Positions 41,308-52,500 of a stretch of DNA of 64,000 nucleotides are shown here, one piece after another. The number at the start of each line of letters is the position of its first letter. Positions within the stretch are counted from its first letter, which is position 1. The notes beneath the pieces were generated by a model, which worked only from the letters and a program-made list of their open reading frames with translations, did no database searches and had not been told where the DNA came from. Source of the DNA: Tritrichomonas musculus (Eukaryota; Parabasalia; Tritrichomonadida; Tritrichomonadidae); contig JAPFFF010000011.1 in the NCBI GenBank assembly GCA_039105265.1, positions 3,472,001 to 3,536,000 on the forward strand. The letters run 5' to 3'. The position numbers and the translations under genes are program-made.

Positions 41308-41679
41308 TCTGATCGATCTTTTTCATTTCTCGTTGTATTTCTGTATTTATTATAGATTAAATTGCTGTGAAATAAACTATATATATATATATTTTTTTTT
41401 TTTACTATAAGTATAAAAAGTCTCTCCTTTGTTTGTTTTGAAACACATTCTTACTATAGAAAATGAGCAAATCAAATAATGAATCCATCGTTTCTTTCAA
41501 ATCATAATTTGATAAAAAAAATATCATTTTTATATATTATATTGTTGCAAAGAAATTACTCGTTTAAATGATTACATAATATTTAAAATTAAGATATAAG
41601 TTAAAATAAAACAATTTATTAACAAAATATAAGATTTTTGAGTTAATGAATATTCACAACATACTTCATTCTTTTTTTT
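41308..41679. other. Gene-free stretch between convergent genes
   Basis: 3' regions of the ubiquilin-like and alpha-solenoid genes; an (AT)n tract at about 41380-41393 followed by T-run. Nothing else. Confidence 0.4.
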
Positions 41680-44600
41680 CTATTCCTTTCTATGATGAGA
41701 ACAGTTATCAGCACTACTCAATTGATTTAATCTGTTCAATAGTTCAATATTAGTTTTCCGTGTTGCATAAGTGAGCGCTCTCCAAGTGACTGAATTAGAT
41801 TTCAAATGACGAATTAAAACAGCAAAAATAGGCAACTTAATTACATTTTGATTTGACAACAAATTTATGAAAATATCTGTTATTCTATTTTTATCGAATA
41901 ATTCTTGGCTTCCATCATCATAACAACATAAAGTATTTAAAATGCATAACAAGCCCTCACAAAGACCCCATTCTTTATGAGAGACAGCATAATTTAATCG
42001 AGGAATGAATTTTTGAATTCTCTTTTGCTTGTAACATTCTCTTCGCACGTCTTCTGAATTCAATATTGTTGCAATCAGCTTCAAGAGGAGGGGAGAGCAA
42101 ATTCGTGTCTTATCAAATTCTTCGAAGACTAGATCAAGTAATGTTCCACAAAAAGAACTTTGGGTAACTTCATTATTATATGAATAACACAAGTAAAACT
42201 TTAAAAGTGTGTCGGACGTGTCAAAAAAATCAATCAAAGTATCAATGCTCCACAAATCAAGAAGACCAATTTGGCCTTCCCTAAAATTGTAAATAAAGCA
42301 AGATACAGTTTTCCAAATACTTTTGAATCTGACAATATTTTCACCATACATAACAAGTTCATTGCGCGCAAGAGAAAGGAAACCTGATTTTAAGGCTTCA
42401 TATTTACAATCGTCTGATATTGTGAAAACTTGTGATAAAACATGATGTAACGTTGTTGAGTCGATGAATAAATCATAGACTGATAAAAGATACCTGACAC
42501 ATTTTGGTTGGAATTCAATTCCTGCTAGAATTAGATGATTTATGCAAATAAAAGATAGACAAATATCATCGTCTTTAATATGCTTGCATATTTCTGTTAT
42601 AATTTGATAATCAAATAATTGAAGAGATGCTTGATCTAATTGAGAAATAATAATGATGATATTATGAAGATAGCATTTTTTAGATGCAAGCTTTGTCAAT
42701 TGCATTGCTATATCTCTATTTCGAAAACTGAAACCAAAAAGAGAACTTAAAGCTGCATTCACGAATAATTCTGATGAATTAATTGAAAGATAAGGAACTA
42801 TAAAACTTTCAAAGCACATTAATTGGCTTCTTACTTGTTTAAATGATAAGAATCTTAATAATTGAAGAGTAAATAAATTCTCTCCTTTAATATTCATATA
42901 AAGTTCTGTTATATCTCGATCTAATTGAAAATTTTTCTGCTCTAAATAATACATTATAATAAACTCAAGTGCTGTTGCTTTTGAAATGATTGCCTCATTT
43001 TGTCCAAAAATGCATTGATAGGCATCTTCTAAATGATTTGGATTTAGGGCAGCAAAATGAAAAGCTGCTGATTTAACAATAGAATCTTTTTGTTTCATGA
43101 AATCTGTATCAACTTGACCTTTTGGTAAATTGACTAACATTATCATTAATTGTCGTTTAATATTTATCGGTAATTCACCTTCCAAAAGAGGAACTAATTT
43201 AAAGAAATTGATAGAACTAACATCTTTATGAAACTTGATATGCGTGGTAACAAGTGAAAGAGCAACTCTTCTTAAATTTGGATTTAACATATAATCAACA
43301 ATTTTTTCAGGTAGTTTACAATCACCTCCAAATTCAATCAGAGCTTGATTTAATTTCATTGCATTTGATGGCGTATCATCAACATATTTTTCACATAAAA
43401 TTGATGCTGCTGTTGAACTTGTTTTTGAACATAATACTGATATTAAAAGTAAATAAATTATTTGAGCTGGTTGCCCTGTCATTGTCAGCTTAGATACTGC
43501 CGATTCATCATCATCAAGCTGACAGAGTAAATCTGCAGCCAAGACTTTATCACATAAACATAAAGAGATTAGTGATGGAATGTTACAGCCATCACAAATT
43601 GGCTTTCTTCCTTTTGATTGAAAATGAACTAAATCATTTAGAATATCAGGAAATTCAAATTCTTTTATTGGTTCATAAATAATTTCGTTTGTAAAAGAAA
43701 ATGCACCTTTAACATGAAAATTATCTTCCACAAAAAAAGGTAGTTTGAGTAGTGATGAACCATTGCCTTCTAAAATTAATAATGGCTGGAAAACGGTCCT
43801 TGCAAGAATTGGTAGGAGATCCATTGAATTTTGAGGTGTTATTGATGAAATCAAATCACACAATCTTTCGACACTATCAATTTTCCAATTCCCATCACGA
43901 ATTGAAAGAGCATGCAAAAGTTTTGGATATTTCGAAAATGATAAATTTCGAATCTTTGGAAAATATTTGTTAATTCCTTGCGATGGATCAAGAAGAACTT
44001 CAATAAGCTTAGATGCAGCTATTTGCTTAATAAAGTCAGGTTGCTCGTCTAATAGGATTGTATCAAATAATGATTCGGCAAGTGGGTTTTCAACACATTT
44101 TTTAAAGTTAGAAATATATTGTTTATATCTATTAACATAATGATCGTTAAATGGTTGTTCATTTAAATCAATATGAACTTCAAATGGTAACATATCTGAT
44201 AAAATTTTTGAAGTTTCATCTCTGATCCATTCATCTTTGTGATATAAAAAACGTATCCATGAACATACCATTGTAAAATTATCTGAAGAATTTATTAATT
44301 CACAAAGTTGTCCCATAAAATTTGAATTTTTTTTCATTTGAATACATTGCAAATGTGCAAGCTGAGAGTGTGAAAGTTTTGTACTTCTCAAAGATTCAAA
44401 TTGATTTTTGAGAATTTGCATTGCTTCATCTTTTACAGTTGGATCAAAAATATTTTTACAGATTAAAATGTCAGAAAATTGAGTAATATCTAATTTACGT
44501 TGCTTTGCATAAGAAAAAAAAAGTTTACGAACTTTAGGATGAGGATAACCAGCAAAAAGTTCAGCAGGCGCTCGATCAAAAAGTGTTTCAATATTACAAT

Positions 44601-45237
44601 AATATAATAAATCTCTGTCAATATCGATATCAAAATTATTGATTTGTTGAATTTTTTGATATACTTTTTGAATTGTTTCGTATTTTTCAACTTGGTCAGT
44701 AGGAGATAAACTTAATAATTGACGATGAAGGTCTGGATAATTAATAACTAGTACTGGATCAAATATTGGCAAATTTTCAATAATAGAATCAGAATTAGAA
44801 ATTAATTCCAAAAGAGGTATTTGCATTGTTTTGATATGAATTTGTTCCATTGCTCGCTCAACTATTATAGATGGCGTTTCGGCGTGAGCAACAGATATTA
44901 ATTCATTGCATGTTACACATGCAAGAGGAAGAAGTGAACTATTTTGGAAAAATGAGGATGCTGCAATTGCAAATTCAACGCAGAATGGCGAAACACAATC
45001 TCTTAATTTGATTCCCGAATTAAGTTGTACTCGTTTGTCATTTTCAATTCGAATTCTTATTTCCATTTTTCTACACCATGCTCTTAAAATTGATAAAATA
45101 TTAAAATTTAATTGAGGATTATCACCCATCATTGAGTTCAATATCCTCTGGACAATTGATTTATCACGTAATATGTTTTCTGGTAAACCATCTTCTAAGT
45201 AATTAATAAAATGCTCAATGAATTCCTTATCATCCAT
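41680..45237 (-). CDS. Large alpha-solenoid (ARM/HEAT-like) protein, possibly rotatin-related
   Basis: A 1,185-residue protein built almost entirely of short hydrophobic/amphipathic helices, without membrane spans, low complexity or catalytic motifs. The helix pairs and repeated leucine patterns suggest ARM/HEAT repeats. The C-terminal part (LLCILNTLCCYDDGSQELFDKNRI, shown here only by its first residues EGLLCILNTLCCYDDG, and later TWRALTYATRKTNIELL) recalls the C-terminus of rotatin, a centriole/basal-body protein, but this is a weak recollection and not proven. It should be regarded as a scaffold of unknown function. Confidence 0.8.
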   Translation of the reverse strand: MDDKEFIEHFINYLEDGLPENILRDKSIVQRILNSMMGDNPQLNFNILSILRAWCRKMEIRIRIENDKRVQLNSGIKLRDCVSPFCVEFAIAASSFFQNSSLLPLACVTCNELISVAHAETPSIIVERAMEQIHIKTMQIPLLELISNSDSIIENLPIFDPVLVINYPDLHRQLLSLSPTDQVEKYETIQKVYQKIQQINNFDIDIDRDLLYYCNIETLFDRAPAELFAGYPHPKVRKLFFSYAKQRKLDITQFSDILICKNIFDPTVKDEAMQILKNQFESLRSTKLSHSQLAHLQCIQMKKNSNFMGQLCELINSSDNFTMVCSWIRFLYHKDEWIRDETSKILSDMLPFEVHIDLNEQPFNDHYVNRYKQYISNFKKCVENPLAESLFDTILLDEQPDFIKQIAASKLIEVLLDPSQGINKYFPKIRNLSFSKYPKLLHALSIRDGNWKIDSVERLCDLISSITPQNSMDLLPILARTVFQPLLILEGNGSSLLKLPFFVEDNFHVKGAFSFTNEIIYEPIKEFEFPDILNDLVHFQSKGRKPICDGCNIPSLISLCLCDKVLAADLLCQLDDDESAVSKLTMTGQPAQIIYLLLISVLCSKTSSTAASILCEKYVDDTPSNAMKLNQALIEFGGDCKLPEKIVDYMLNPNLRRVALSLVTTHIKFHKDVSSINFFKLVPLLEGELPINIKRQLMIMLVNLPKGQVDTDFMKQKDSIVKSAAFHFAALNPNHLEDAYQCIFGQNEAIISKATALEFIIMYYLEQKNFQLDRDITELYMNIKGENLFTLQLLRFLSFKQVRSQLMCFESFIVPYLSINSSELFVNAALSSLFGFSFRNRDIAMQLTKLASKKCYLHNIIIIISQLDQASLQLFDYQIITEICKHIKDDDICLSFICINHLILAGIEFQPKCVRYLLSVYDLFIDSTTLHHVLSQVFTISDDCKYEALKSGFLSLARNELVMYGENIVRFKSIWKTVSCFIYNFREGQIGLLDLWSIDTLIDFFDTSDTLLKFYLCYSYNNEVTQSSFCGTLLDLVFEEFDKTRICSPLLLKLIATILNSEDVRRECYKQKRIQKFIPRLNYAVSHKEWGLCEGLLCILNTLCCYDDGSQELFDKNRITDIFINLLSNQNVIKLPIFAVLIRHLKSNSVTWRALTYATRKTNIELLNRLNQLSSADNCSHHRKE

Positions 45238-45345
45238 ATTAATTTTTTTTTTAAACGTAATTAATTGAAATAAAAATTTTCAAAAATAAGAATCAAATCA
45301 ACTTCAAAGCTTTAAACAACAAAAAATTGATGATAAATTAAATGC

Positions 45346-46299
45346 TTATTCATTTTCTTCAATATTTTCTGATTGATGAACTGGTAATCCAAAATCAAAT
45401 TTTTCAATTTGTTTTCCTTGAAGTTTTTCATATTTTTCTCTTAACGCCACCGTTTTATGACGAACATCCTTCAAATCATTTCTTACTTTGCTTAATTTCA
45501 GTGTTAAGGCAACATTCCTATATTCAAGGATCTGTTTTACATTTGGCCTCCTTTTTGGATCTTTTTCGAGCATCCATGATACAATTTTCCATAAGTATTC
45601 ACTGTAATACTTGGTTGAAAATCTGGTGACAGGCGAATATAAAATATTTCTTTTTAAACTTTCTTGAGAATAACCTTTAAATGGTGGCTCCAAAGCTGCC
45701 ATTTCATAAATCACGCAGCCAAGAGCCCATATATCACATTCTTCGTTATAACGAGTATTTTTGTTGATTTCAGGGCACATATAATAAGGAGTTCCAAGAA
45801 TTGTTTTGGTGTAGTCTGTATCAATCTTTTTTGCCAGTCCAAAATCACCTAATTTTACATGTCCTTCTTCATCAATGAAAATGTTTCCCGGCTTTATATC
45901 ACGATGAAGAACTTTATCAGGTCCACAATGGCAATCTTTTAAAGCAAGAGCAAGTTCGCCCAAACTTAACCAAATTTGTTCTTCACTTATATGCTCATGA
46001 GATAACTTAGTTTTTGTTATCAAATGCTGAAGATCTCCTCCCGGGCAATACTCCATAATGATATTGATAACGCACTTATCTTTTTCATTAATGCGGTCAA
46101 GATACCTTACAACATGGTCATTATTTATTTTTCTTAATATGTTTATTTCATTAATAATGAGCTGTTTTTGGGATCGACTAATGTTATGATAATCAATTTT
46201 CTTTAGGGCAACGATTTTCCCATCACTCTTTCTCATTGCTTTCCATACCTTTCCAAAGCTTCCTTTACCAATTCTTTCTATGAGCTGGTATTCCTGCAT
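45346..46299 (-). CDS. NEK-family (NIMA-related) protein kinase
   Basis: A 317-residue protein with an N-terminal kinase domain (about 5-262): IGKGSFGKVW, VALKKID, the hinge EYCPGGDL, HRDIKPGNIF, DFGLAK, activation loop KTILGTPYYMCPE, and NEECDIWALGC. The hinge and the LGTPYYMCPE block are NEK signatures. A short coiled coil (about 270-300) follows, as in NEK2-type kinases, which can dimerise through it. NEKs control basal bodies, flagella and mitosis; trichomonads have many. All catalytic residues are intact. Confidence 0.95.
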   Translation of the reverse strand: MQEYQLIERIGKGSFGKVWKAMRKSDGKIVALKKIDYHNISRSQKQLIINEINILRKINNDHVVRYLDRINEKDKCVINIIMEYCPGGDLQHLITKTKLSHEHISEEQIWLSLGELALALKDCHCGPDKVLHRDIKPGNIFIDEEGHVKLGDFGLAKKIDTDYTKTILGTPYYMCPEINKNTRYNEECDIWALGCVIYEMAALEPPFKGYSQESLKRNILYSPVTRFSTKYYSEYLWKIVSWMLEKDPKRRPNVKQILEYRNVALTLKLSKVRNDLKDVRHKTVALREKYEKLQGKQIEKFDFGLPVHQSENIEENE

Positions 46300-46460
46300 T
46301 TGATTCTTTGAAAATATTTGTTTTCACTTCATTTTTTAAACGTACATGATCAAATTTTTTTTTATCAAATAAACTTTTTAAAAGTATAACAAAAACGTAG
46401 AATTGTAATTTAATAAAAATAGATTTTTTAAAAATTATAAAAAGATCATAAATAAATTTA

Positions 46461-48323
46461 TTACTCAGCTTTTTTTGGAATATTCGTATTGCTTATCCAA
46501 TCTATCATTTCTTTAATTGAAGGTGAAATTTGGTACAGATTATTATTTTTCAAAAAACTAATAAATTCATAGTACTTTTTAGGCAATTGGTTATCTGAAT
46601 AATCTTCTATTTCAAGAATATTTTGAGCAATTTGAGCTAATGATGATTGAATAATATTTTGTACAATATTTGATTTAGTGATACATGGCGGACTTGTCTT
46701 ATTTTCTAGTTTTGATTTCAGGTCTAGTAAATATTCTATGCTAGTACTAAATTGAAAATTATATTTATATTTTGCATCATCGTATACTGAAGAAATTTCA
46801 TCTAATACATAAGATTGAAAATCTATGTTATCGCTTGATTTGAGTTTTTCAACAAACCAGCTGCTCCATTTAGATATGATATGATTGATTATATTTGAAG
46901 AAATGGAAATAATAACAGCTATGGGCATAGATTCTTCATCATTCGCAAAACAATATTGGTAATATGGCCTAAACACAATGTATAAAACATCAAAAAGAAT
47001 TTCGAGCATTCTCTTTGGTGGCACTTTTGGATTAGAAAAGTGATAGAACAGGAAATATTCTATATGTTTCACATAATCTAATGGTTCTTCATTCATATCA
47101 TGTTTTGGCACATCTACAGTTTTGTTTGCGCATTCAGATGCAATAAACTTTTCCAACTGAACATTAAAAACTATTAAAAAAATGTGATATTTTTTAAAGT
47201 TTTGATAGCCTTGACCATCTCTAATACAACTCAATTGTTCTTCATCTAAAGTAGTATCTTCAGTGTCAAAGAAGCTACCTGAAAATGCTCCATTACCAAT
47301 ACAGTAGAATGAGTCATAAATTTCATTTTTAAAGTTATTAAACATTCTAGTTAATTCAGCATTGAGTTTTTGGCATTTATTATTTTCATCTGCTATAATA
47401 TTGGGAATTAACATCAAATGATTTTTTGATTTCGAAACTTCGTTATTAGATGTGATTTTGTTGATCGTGTCATTTAATATATTTAAAATGTTCAAAGCTA
47501 GATGGAATGCTCTAATTCTTGAACTCAATGAAGGCTTTTCACTTGAATTCTTTTTTATAATTTTATTCATTATTATTTCCTTCCATGTCATTAGTAAAAA
47601 GCCAAAATCATCGAATGGATTTCTTACAATAGAGTGACTCGAAAGATTACAAAGATAATCATAATTCATTAAAAATACAGATGCTGAAATGGATGTATGA
47701 AAAGTATTTGTCATATTTACGATTTCTACGTAATCGTAAGGATTTATTGGCGTAAAATCAAATGCTGAAATAAGTAGATTAGCTCTATCTATAATCTCAT
47801 CATTTAAAAAAAAGTCACTGAAGTTTAGAGAGTCTTGTCTTTTTTCATACAATTTTGAAAAAGAAACTAAATATCTATTTGCCTTACAAATAGAACTAGA
47901 TATTTGTTTAGGATCCTTTTCTTTGAGCAATTTTAATATTTCGCTAGGCATTCTTTGAATATTAAGATAATGAGAAATAAAAAGATAATCTAAGACTAAT
48001 TTTTGATTACGACTTATCATTTCGGAACAATCTGAACTATTAACAGTTTCTTTAAATTTTTGGTTTTTTTCATTTAGTGCGTCAAGATCTCCATTTTCTT
48101 TGATTAAAGGTTTTATTATTTTGTTTTGAGAACGTAAATCGTCAATACCACTTTTTACTTCACAAACTGTTTTAATTTTATTTTGCTTTTCAGATTTGAC
48201 TGATTCAACCTTATTTAGTTCTTTTTGGCGATTATCCAAGTAATCTTGCCATTTAGCAGTAGGATCAGTCAGTAGTATTTTATTAAATCCTTCAATGAGA
48301 TCAATAAAACTAACGCTTTCCAT
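46461..48323 (-). CDS. Helical protein of unknown function
   Basis: A 620-residue protein. The N-terminus (about 20-105) is charged and coiled-coil-like, the remainder is rich in amphipathic helices with many aromatic residues (for example NPYDYVEIVNM, NPFDDFGFLLM, FRPYYQYCF). A coiled coil followed by helical bundles recalls vesicle-tethering subunits, but there is no diagnostic motif and I do not assign it. No signal peptide or membrane span. Possible Inr TCATT 26 nt upstream of the ATG. Confidence 0.8.
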   Translation of the reverse strand: MESVSFIDLIEGFNKILLTDPTAKWQDYLDNRQKELNKVESVKSEKQNKIKTVCEVKSGIDDLRSQNKIIKPLIKENGDLDALNEKNQKFKETVNSSDCSEMISRNQKLVLDYLFISHYLNIQRMPSEILKLLKEKDPKQISSSICKANRYLVSFSKLYEKRQDSLNFSDFFLNDEIIDRANLLISAFDFTPINPYDYVEIVNMTNTFHTSISASVFLMNYDYLCNLSSHSIVRNPFDDFGFLLMTWKEIIMNKIIKKNSSEKPSLSSRIRAFHLALNILNILNDTINKITSNNEVSKSKNHLMLIPNIIADENNKCQKLNAELTRMFNNFKNEIYDSFYCIGNGAFSGSFFDTEDTTLDEEQLSCIRDGQGYQNFKKYHIFLIVFNVQLEKFIASECANKTVDVPKHDMNEEPLDYVKHIEYFLFYHFSNPKVPPKRMLEILFDVLYIVFRPYYQYCFANDEESMPIAVIISISSNIINHIISKWSSWFVEKLKSSDNIDFQSYVLDEISSVYDDAKYKYNFQFSTSIEYLLDLKSKLENKTSPPCITKSNIVQNIIQSSLAQIAQNILEIEDYSDNQLPKKYYEFISFLKNNNLYQISPSIKEMIDWISNTNIPKKAE

Positions 48324-48384
48324 TTAATAATATTTAGTTTTCTAAAAATGACATAATTAAAGTTAAATGACCATATATTTATTG

Positions 48385-48411
48385 AAAAAAAAAAAAAAAA
48401 AAAAAAAAAAA
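48385..48411 (+). repeat. Homopolymer run of 27 A
   Basis: A poly-A tract about 60 bp upstream of the gene ending at 46461; may be a nucleosome-excluding promoter tract. Confidence 0.9.
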
Positions 48412-49518
48412 TAAGTCCATATGAAGGAAATTAAAGATATTTATATATCATCAATATATTATATTATATTAAATCAATTTTCGTTACAAAGCAGCCATTT
48501 AATGATTCTTTAGTCTATTAATAAATAAATTGAAAATTTGATGAAAATGTTCTATTTCATTACATATATAAATATATTTCAACCAAATATCAAAATTATT
48601 TTTGCCGCATCTTATGCACAGAAAATTATATAAACTGTTTCCAATCTGACGGGAACAAAAACTGAATGGAATTGAATAAAAAACACGTTATTTACAAAAA
48701 AATTCTATTCATAAATGTTTTTACAAATGTTGTAAAGTATTCATTTTGTTCCCATCATATCGAAAAAAACGAATTTTTAAAAAATTTTAATTTTATTAAT
48801 AGAATTAACAAATTTATGAGATTTTTTTCATCAGTTCTCCATACACATATGCTACAAAATATCTATAATGTGTAAATAACTAAATTTAAAACTTTTTTTG
48901 TGAAGATATATTGACATTTTTAATGTATTTGATAATTGATAGTAGAACGAATAAACAATATTTATGAAAGTTCTCGTATCTTTTTTGATGCACCACTTTT
49001 TTTTTTTTATGATTACATTCTTTTTTGGAAAAAATGCAAATTATTAGGTTATAATAAGAATTTTGATATCGCGTTGCATAAATATTGCTAATAATAACAA
49101 GAGTATTTTATTTTGGTATGCATATTTTGCAAATTCCTGAGATGCTAATTTGAAAATAATCTTTATAATTAGCTTGGAAACAACATTCGAAATTTATTGG
49201 ATCTTTGGACTAATAAAATTGCTGATTCATCCTTTTTTGACGATGAATTTGGGTCATTGGATCTAAATGTATATATATTTGCTTTTAGCTTTATTCAATT
49301 TTTAAAATTGTAACTTTCTTTTCAAAAAGTTGATTAATAACACAAAAAGTTATGTTCCCGTCAGATTGAAAACAGTTTAATATTCAGGCTTTCATTATTT
49401 CAATAATTATATAAAAAATACATAATTGAATTTTTCTATCGTCAATTATATTAATATTTAAAATAGCCTATCATTTGAGAGCATATTTGTTAATTTAACT
49501 CAAAGCTGAAATTAATAA
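48412..49518. other. Gene-free stretch between divergent genes
   Basis: Dominated by the inverted-repeat element listed separately. Nothing else recognised. Confidence 0.4.
48631..49379. mobile_element. Non-autonomous TA-flanked inverted-repeat element (745 bp)
   Basis: The body 48633-49377 begins AACTGTTTCCAATCTGACGG and ends with its inverse (one mismatch, CCGTCAGATTGAAAACAGTT). Over 24 bp match including GGGAACA. TA flanks both ends (48631-48632 and 49378-49379). There is no transposase; the only ATG frame (48666-48875) has no family similarity. TA target and TIR length fit a Tc1/mariner-type derivative. Confidence 0.75.
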
Positions 49519-52500
49519 ATGCTACATAATAAATTCGCGAAAGTCCCATGCTTGTTATATTTTTCGGTTTATTCTATTGATATTAAGCAAAGAGTTGATG
49601 GAAAATTTGCGGTTCAATGGTCTCGAGGCCGTCTAAAGGGTGAATCTGATCAATTAACATTAAACAAAACAAATTTTACATTAAACTTTCAATCAAATTT
49701 TGAAATTCCCTGTACAATTTATGTTAATAAACATGATCATACTGTTCGCTCAAAAATAATAAAAATTGTTCTAAATAGATTTACTGATTCAAAAACTGTT
49801 AAGGTTTATGGTAAGTTAACCATTGACACAGGAAAATATTTCAGTTTTAGTAAAGCTGATAGTGGGGAAAGCAAAGAAACAATGGAAATGGAAAGTGGAA
49901 GATCAATTCCTCCTGTAATTAATTGCTCTTTTCGAATGAGACAAACAGGAAAGTCTGACGATAATGCACCTGTTGATGAAAATGATTTGTCATATGTAGG
50001 TGAACCGGCTGATAAAATGAAAACAAATCTTGATCAATGGGATGTCACGGAAGTTGGCGACAATTCTACCACTCGTTCTAGTACAGTTTCATCAAGTTCT
50101 GGACAGACTAATTCTAGTTCTAATGATAGTTCCAAAAAAAAGAAAAAAGGAAAAATTCATCTTCATCATCACCATCATCATCATGATAAACAAGACAAGC
50201 AAAAAAATTCTTCACAAGATGCTGAAGAAGGTTATGGCAGTAAAGATAGTATGAAAGAAAGCTCAAAAGATTCGACAGAAAAAGATTCTATTGATAAAGA
50301 TTCATCAGGTGACAAAAAATCAAAGAAAAAGAAAAAGTCAAAGAAAAAGAAAGATGACAAAGGCGACAATGCTGATAATAGCAATCTAGTCGAAGAAAAT
50401 AAAACTGATTCTGACGATAAAAAGAAAGATAAAAAGAAAAAGAAAGACAAGAAATCGAAGAAAGGCGATTCTGATAAAGAAAAGGTAAGTGATGGTTCTG
50501 TTAAAGAAAAGAAAAGTGATAATTCAACCAAAGAAAAGAAAAGTGATAGTTCCACCAAAGAAAAGAAAAGTGATAGTTCCACTAAAGAAAAGAAAAGTGA
50601 TAGTTCCACCAAAGAAAAGAAAAGTGATAGTTCCACCAAAGAAAAGAAAAGTGATAGTTCCACCAAAGAAAAGAAAAGTGATAGTTCCACTAAAGAGAAG
50701 AAGAGCGATGGAAAAGAAAAGAAGAAAAAGAGAGAGAAAAAAGCAGTACCAGCTGCAGTTACTTCTGCCCCTGAAGACGAGCAAAAGAAAGAGGCGAAAC
50801 AAAAGTTATCATCTTCATCAACAGAACAGAAAAAGGAAGATGAAAAACCACAAATTACTAATATTCCAGTTCAGCAAGAAGATGTGAAAAAACCATCATC
50901 TTCATCAGATGACGAAGAAAAGAAAGAAGAAAAATCCCCAGTTGTTACTACACCTTCTCAGCAAAGAGATGTAAAAGTATCTTCATCTGATGATGAAAAG
51001 AAAGAAGAAGCAAAGAAAAATATTTCATCATCAGAAGATGAAGTTAAAAATCAAAAAGAAGATGTTAAAAAGGATTCATCTTCATCAGAGAATGAAGAGA
51101 AGAAGGAAGAAGAAGCTAGGAAAAGCCCATCATCATCAGATACTGAAGAACCAACTAATGTCGTTTCCATTGTCTATCCACCCAAGAAAGAAGAAGAGCA
51201 ACCAAAGAAAGAAGAAGAAGAAAAAGGAAGTCCAACATCATCAGATACTGAAGAACCAACTAATGTGGTTTCCATTGTCTATCCACCTAAGAAAGAAGAA
51301 GAACAGCCCAAAAAAGAAGAAGAGCCAAAGAAAGAAGAAGAAAAAGGAAGTCCAACATCATCAGATACTGAAGAACCAACTAATGTGGTTTCCATTGTCT
51401 ATCCACCTAAGAAAGAAGAAGAGCAGCCCAAAAAAGAAGAAGAGCCAAAGAAAGAAGAAGAAGAAAAAGGAAGTCCAACATCATCAGATACTGAAGAACC
51501 AACTAATGTCGTTTCCATTGTCTATCCACCTAAGAAAGAAGAAGAGCAACCGAAAAAAGAAGAAGAAGAAAAGAAAAGCACATCTTCTGCATCATCTGAA
51601 GATGAAGACAACGAAGAGAAGACAAGAGCTGTTCCTATTGTTGTACCATCTCCGAAGGAAGAAGAGGAGATAGACGAAAATAAAGAAGAAGGAAAGAAAG
51701 ATGAAGAAGAGAAGAATGCAGTTGAGGAAAAGAAAGAAGAAGATGAAATCAATGAAGAAGAAGAGAAAGACGATGAAGAAAAGAAAGCCGAAGCCGAAAA
51801 GAAAGAAGAAGATGAAATCAATGAAGAAGAAGAGAAAGATGATGAAGAGATGATTGTCGAAAATCAAAAGAAAGAAGAAGAGAAAGAAGAAGAAATGAAG
51901 GAAGTTGAATCTGAAAAGAAAGAAGAAGACACAAACGAAATTGAAGGCGAAAAAGATAAAGAAATCAAAGAAGTTGAAGAAGGAAAGAAAGAAGAACAAG
52001 AAGACGAAGAAGTGAAAGAAAAAGAAGAAATAAATAAAGAAGACCAAAAAGATCAAGAAAATAAAGAAATAGTAGAAATAAATAAAGAAGACCAAAAAGA
52101 TCAAGAAGAAGATAATCAATCTGATGAAGTAAAGAAAGAAGAAAGTGAAAGCAAAGAAGAAGAAAGAAAAGACAATGAAGAACTAAATGCTAACAATGAA
52201 AAGAAAGAAGAAAGTGAAATTATTGAAGAAGAAAGAAAAGATGATGAAGAACTAAATGCTGATAAAGAAAAGAAAGAAGAAAGTGAAATTATTGAAGAAG
52301 AAAGAAAAGATGATGAAGAATTAAATGCTAATAAAGAAAAGAAAGAAGAAAGTGAAATAATTGAAGAAGAAAGGAAAGATGATGAAGAACTAAATGCTGA
52401 TAAAGAAAAGAAAGAAGAAGCCGAAATTATTGAAGAAGAAGGAAAAGATGACGAAGAAAAAGAAACCGAAGCTGAAAAGAAAGAAGAACGAAAAGAAGAA

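Noticed and set aside
48666-48875. ATG frame inside the TA-flanked element, considered as a short transposase.
   Set aside because: No HTH or DDE/D motif; too short; Asn/Phe/Lys composition matches the background.
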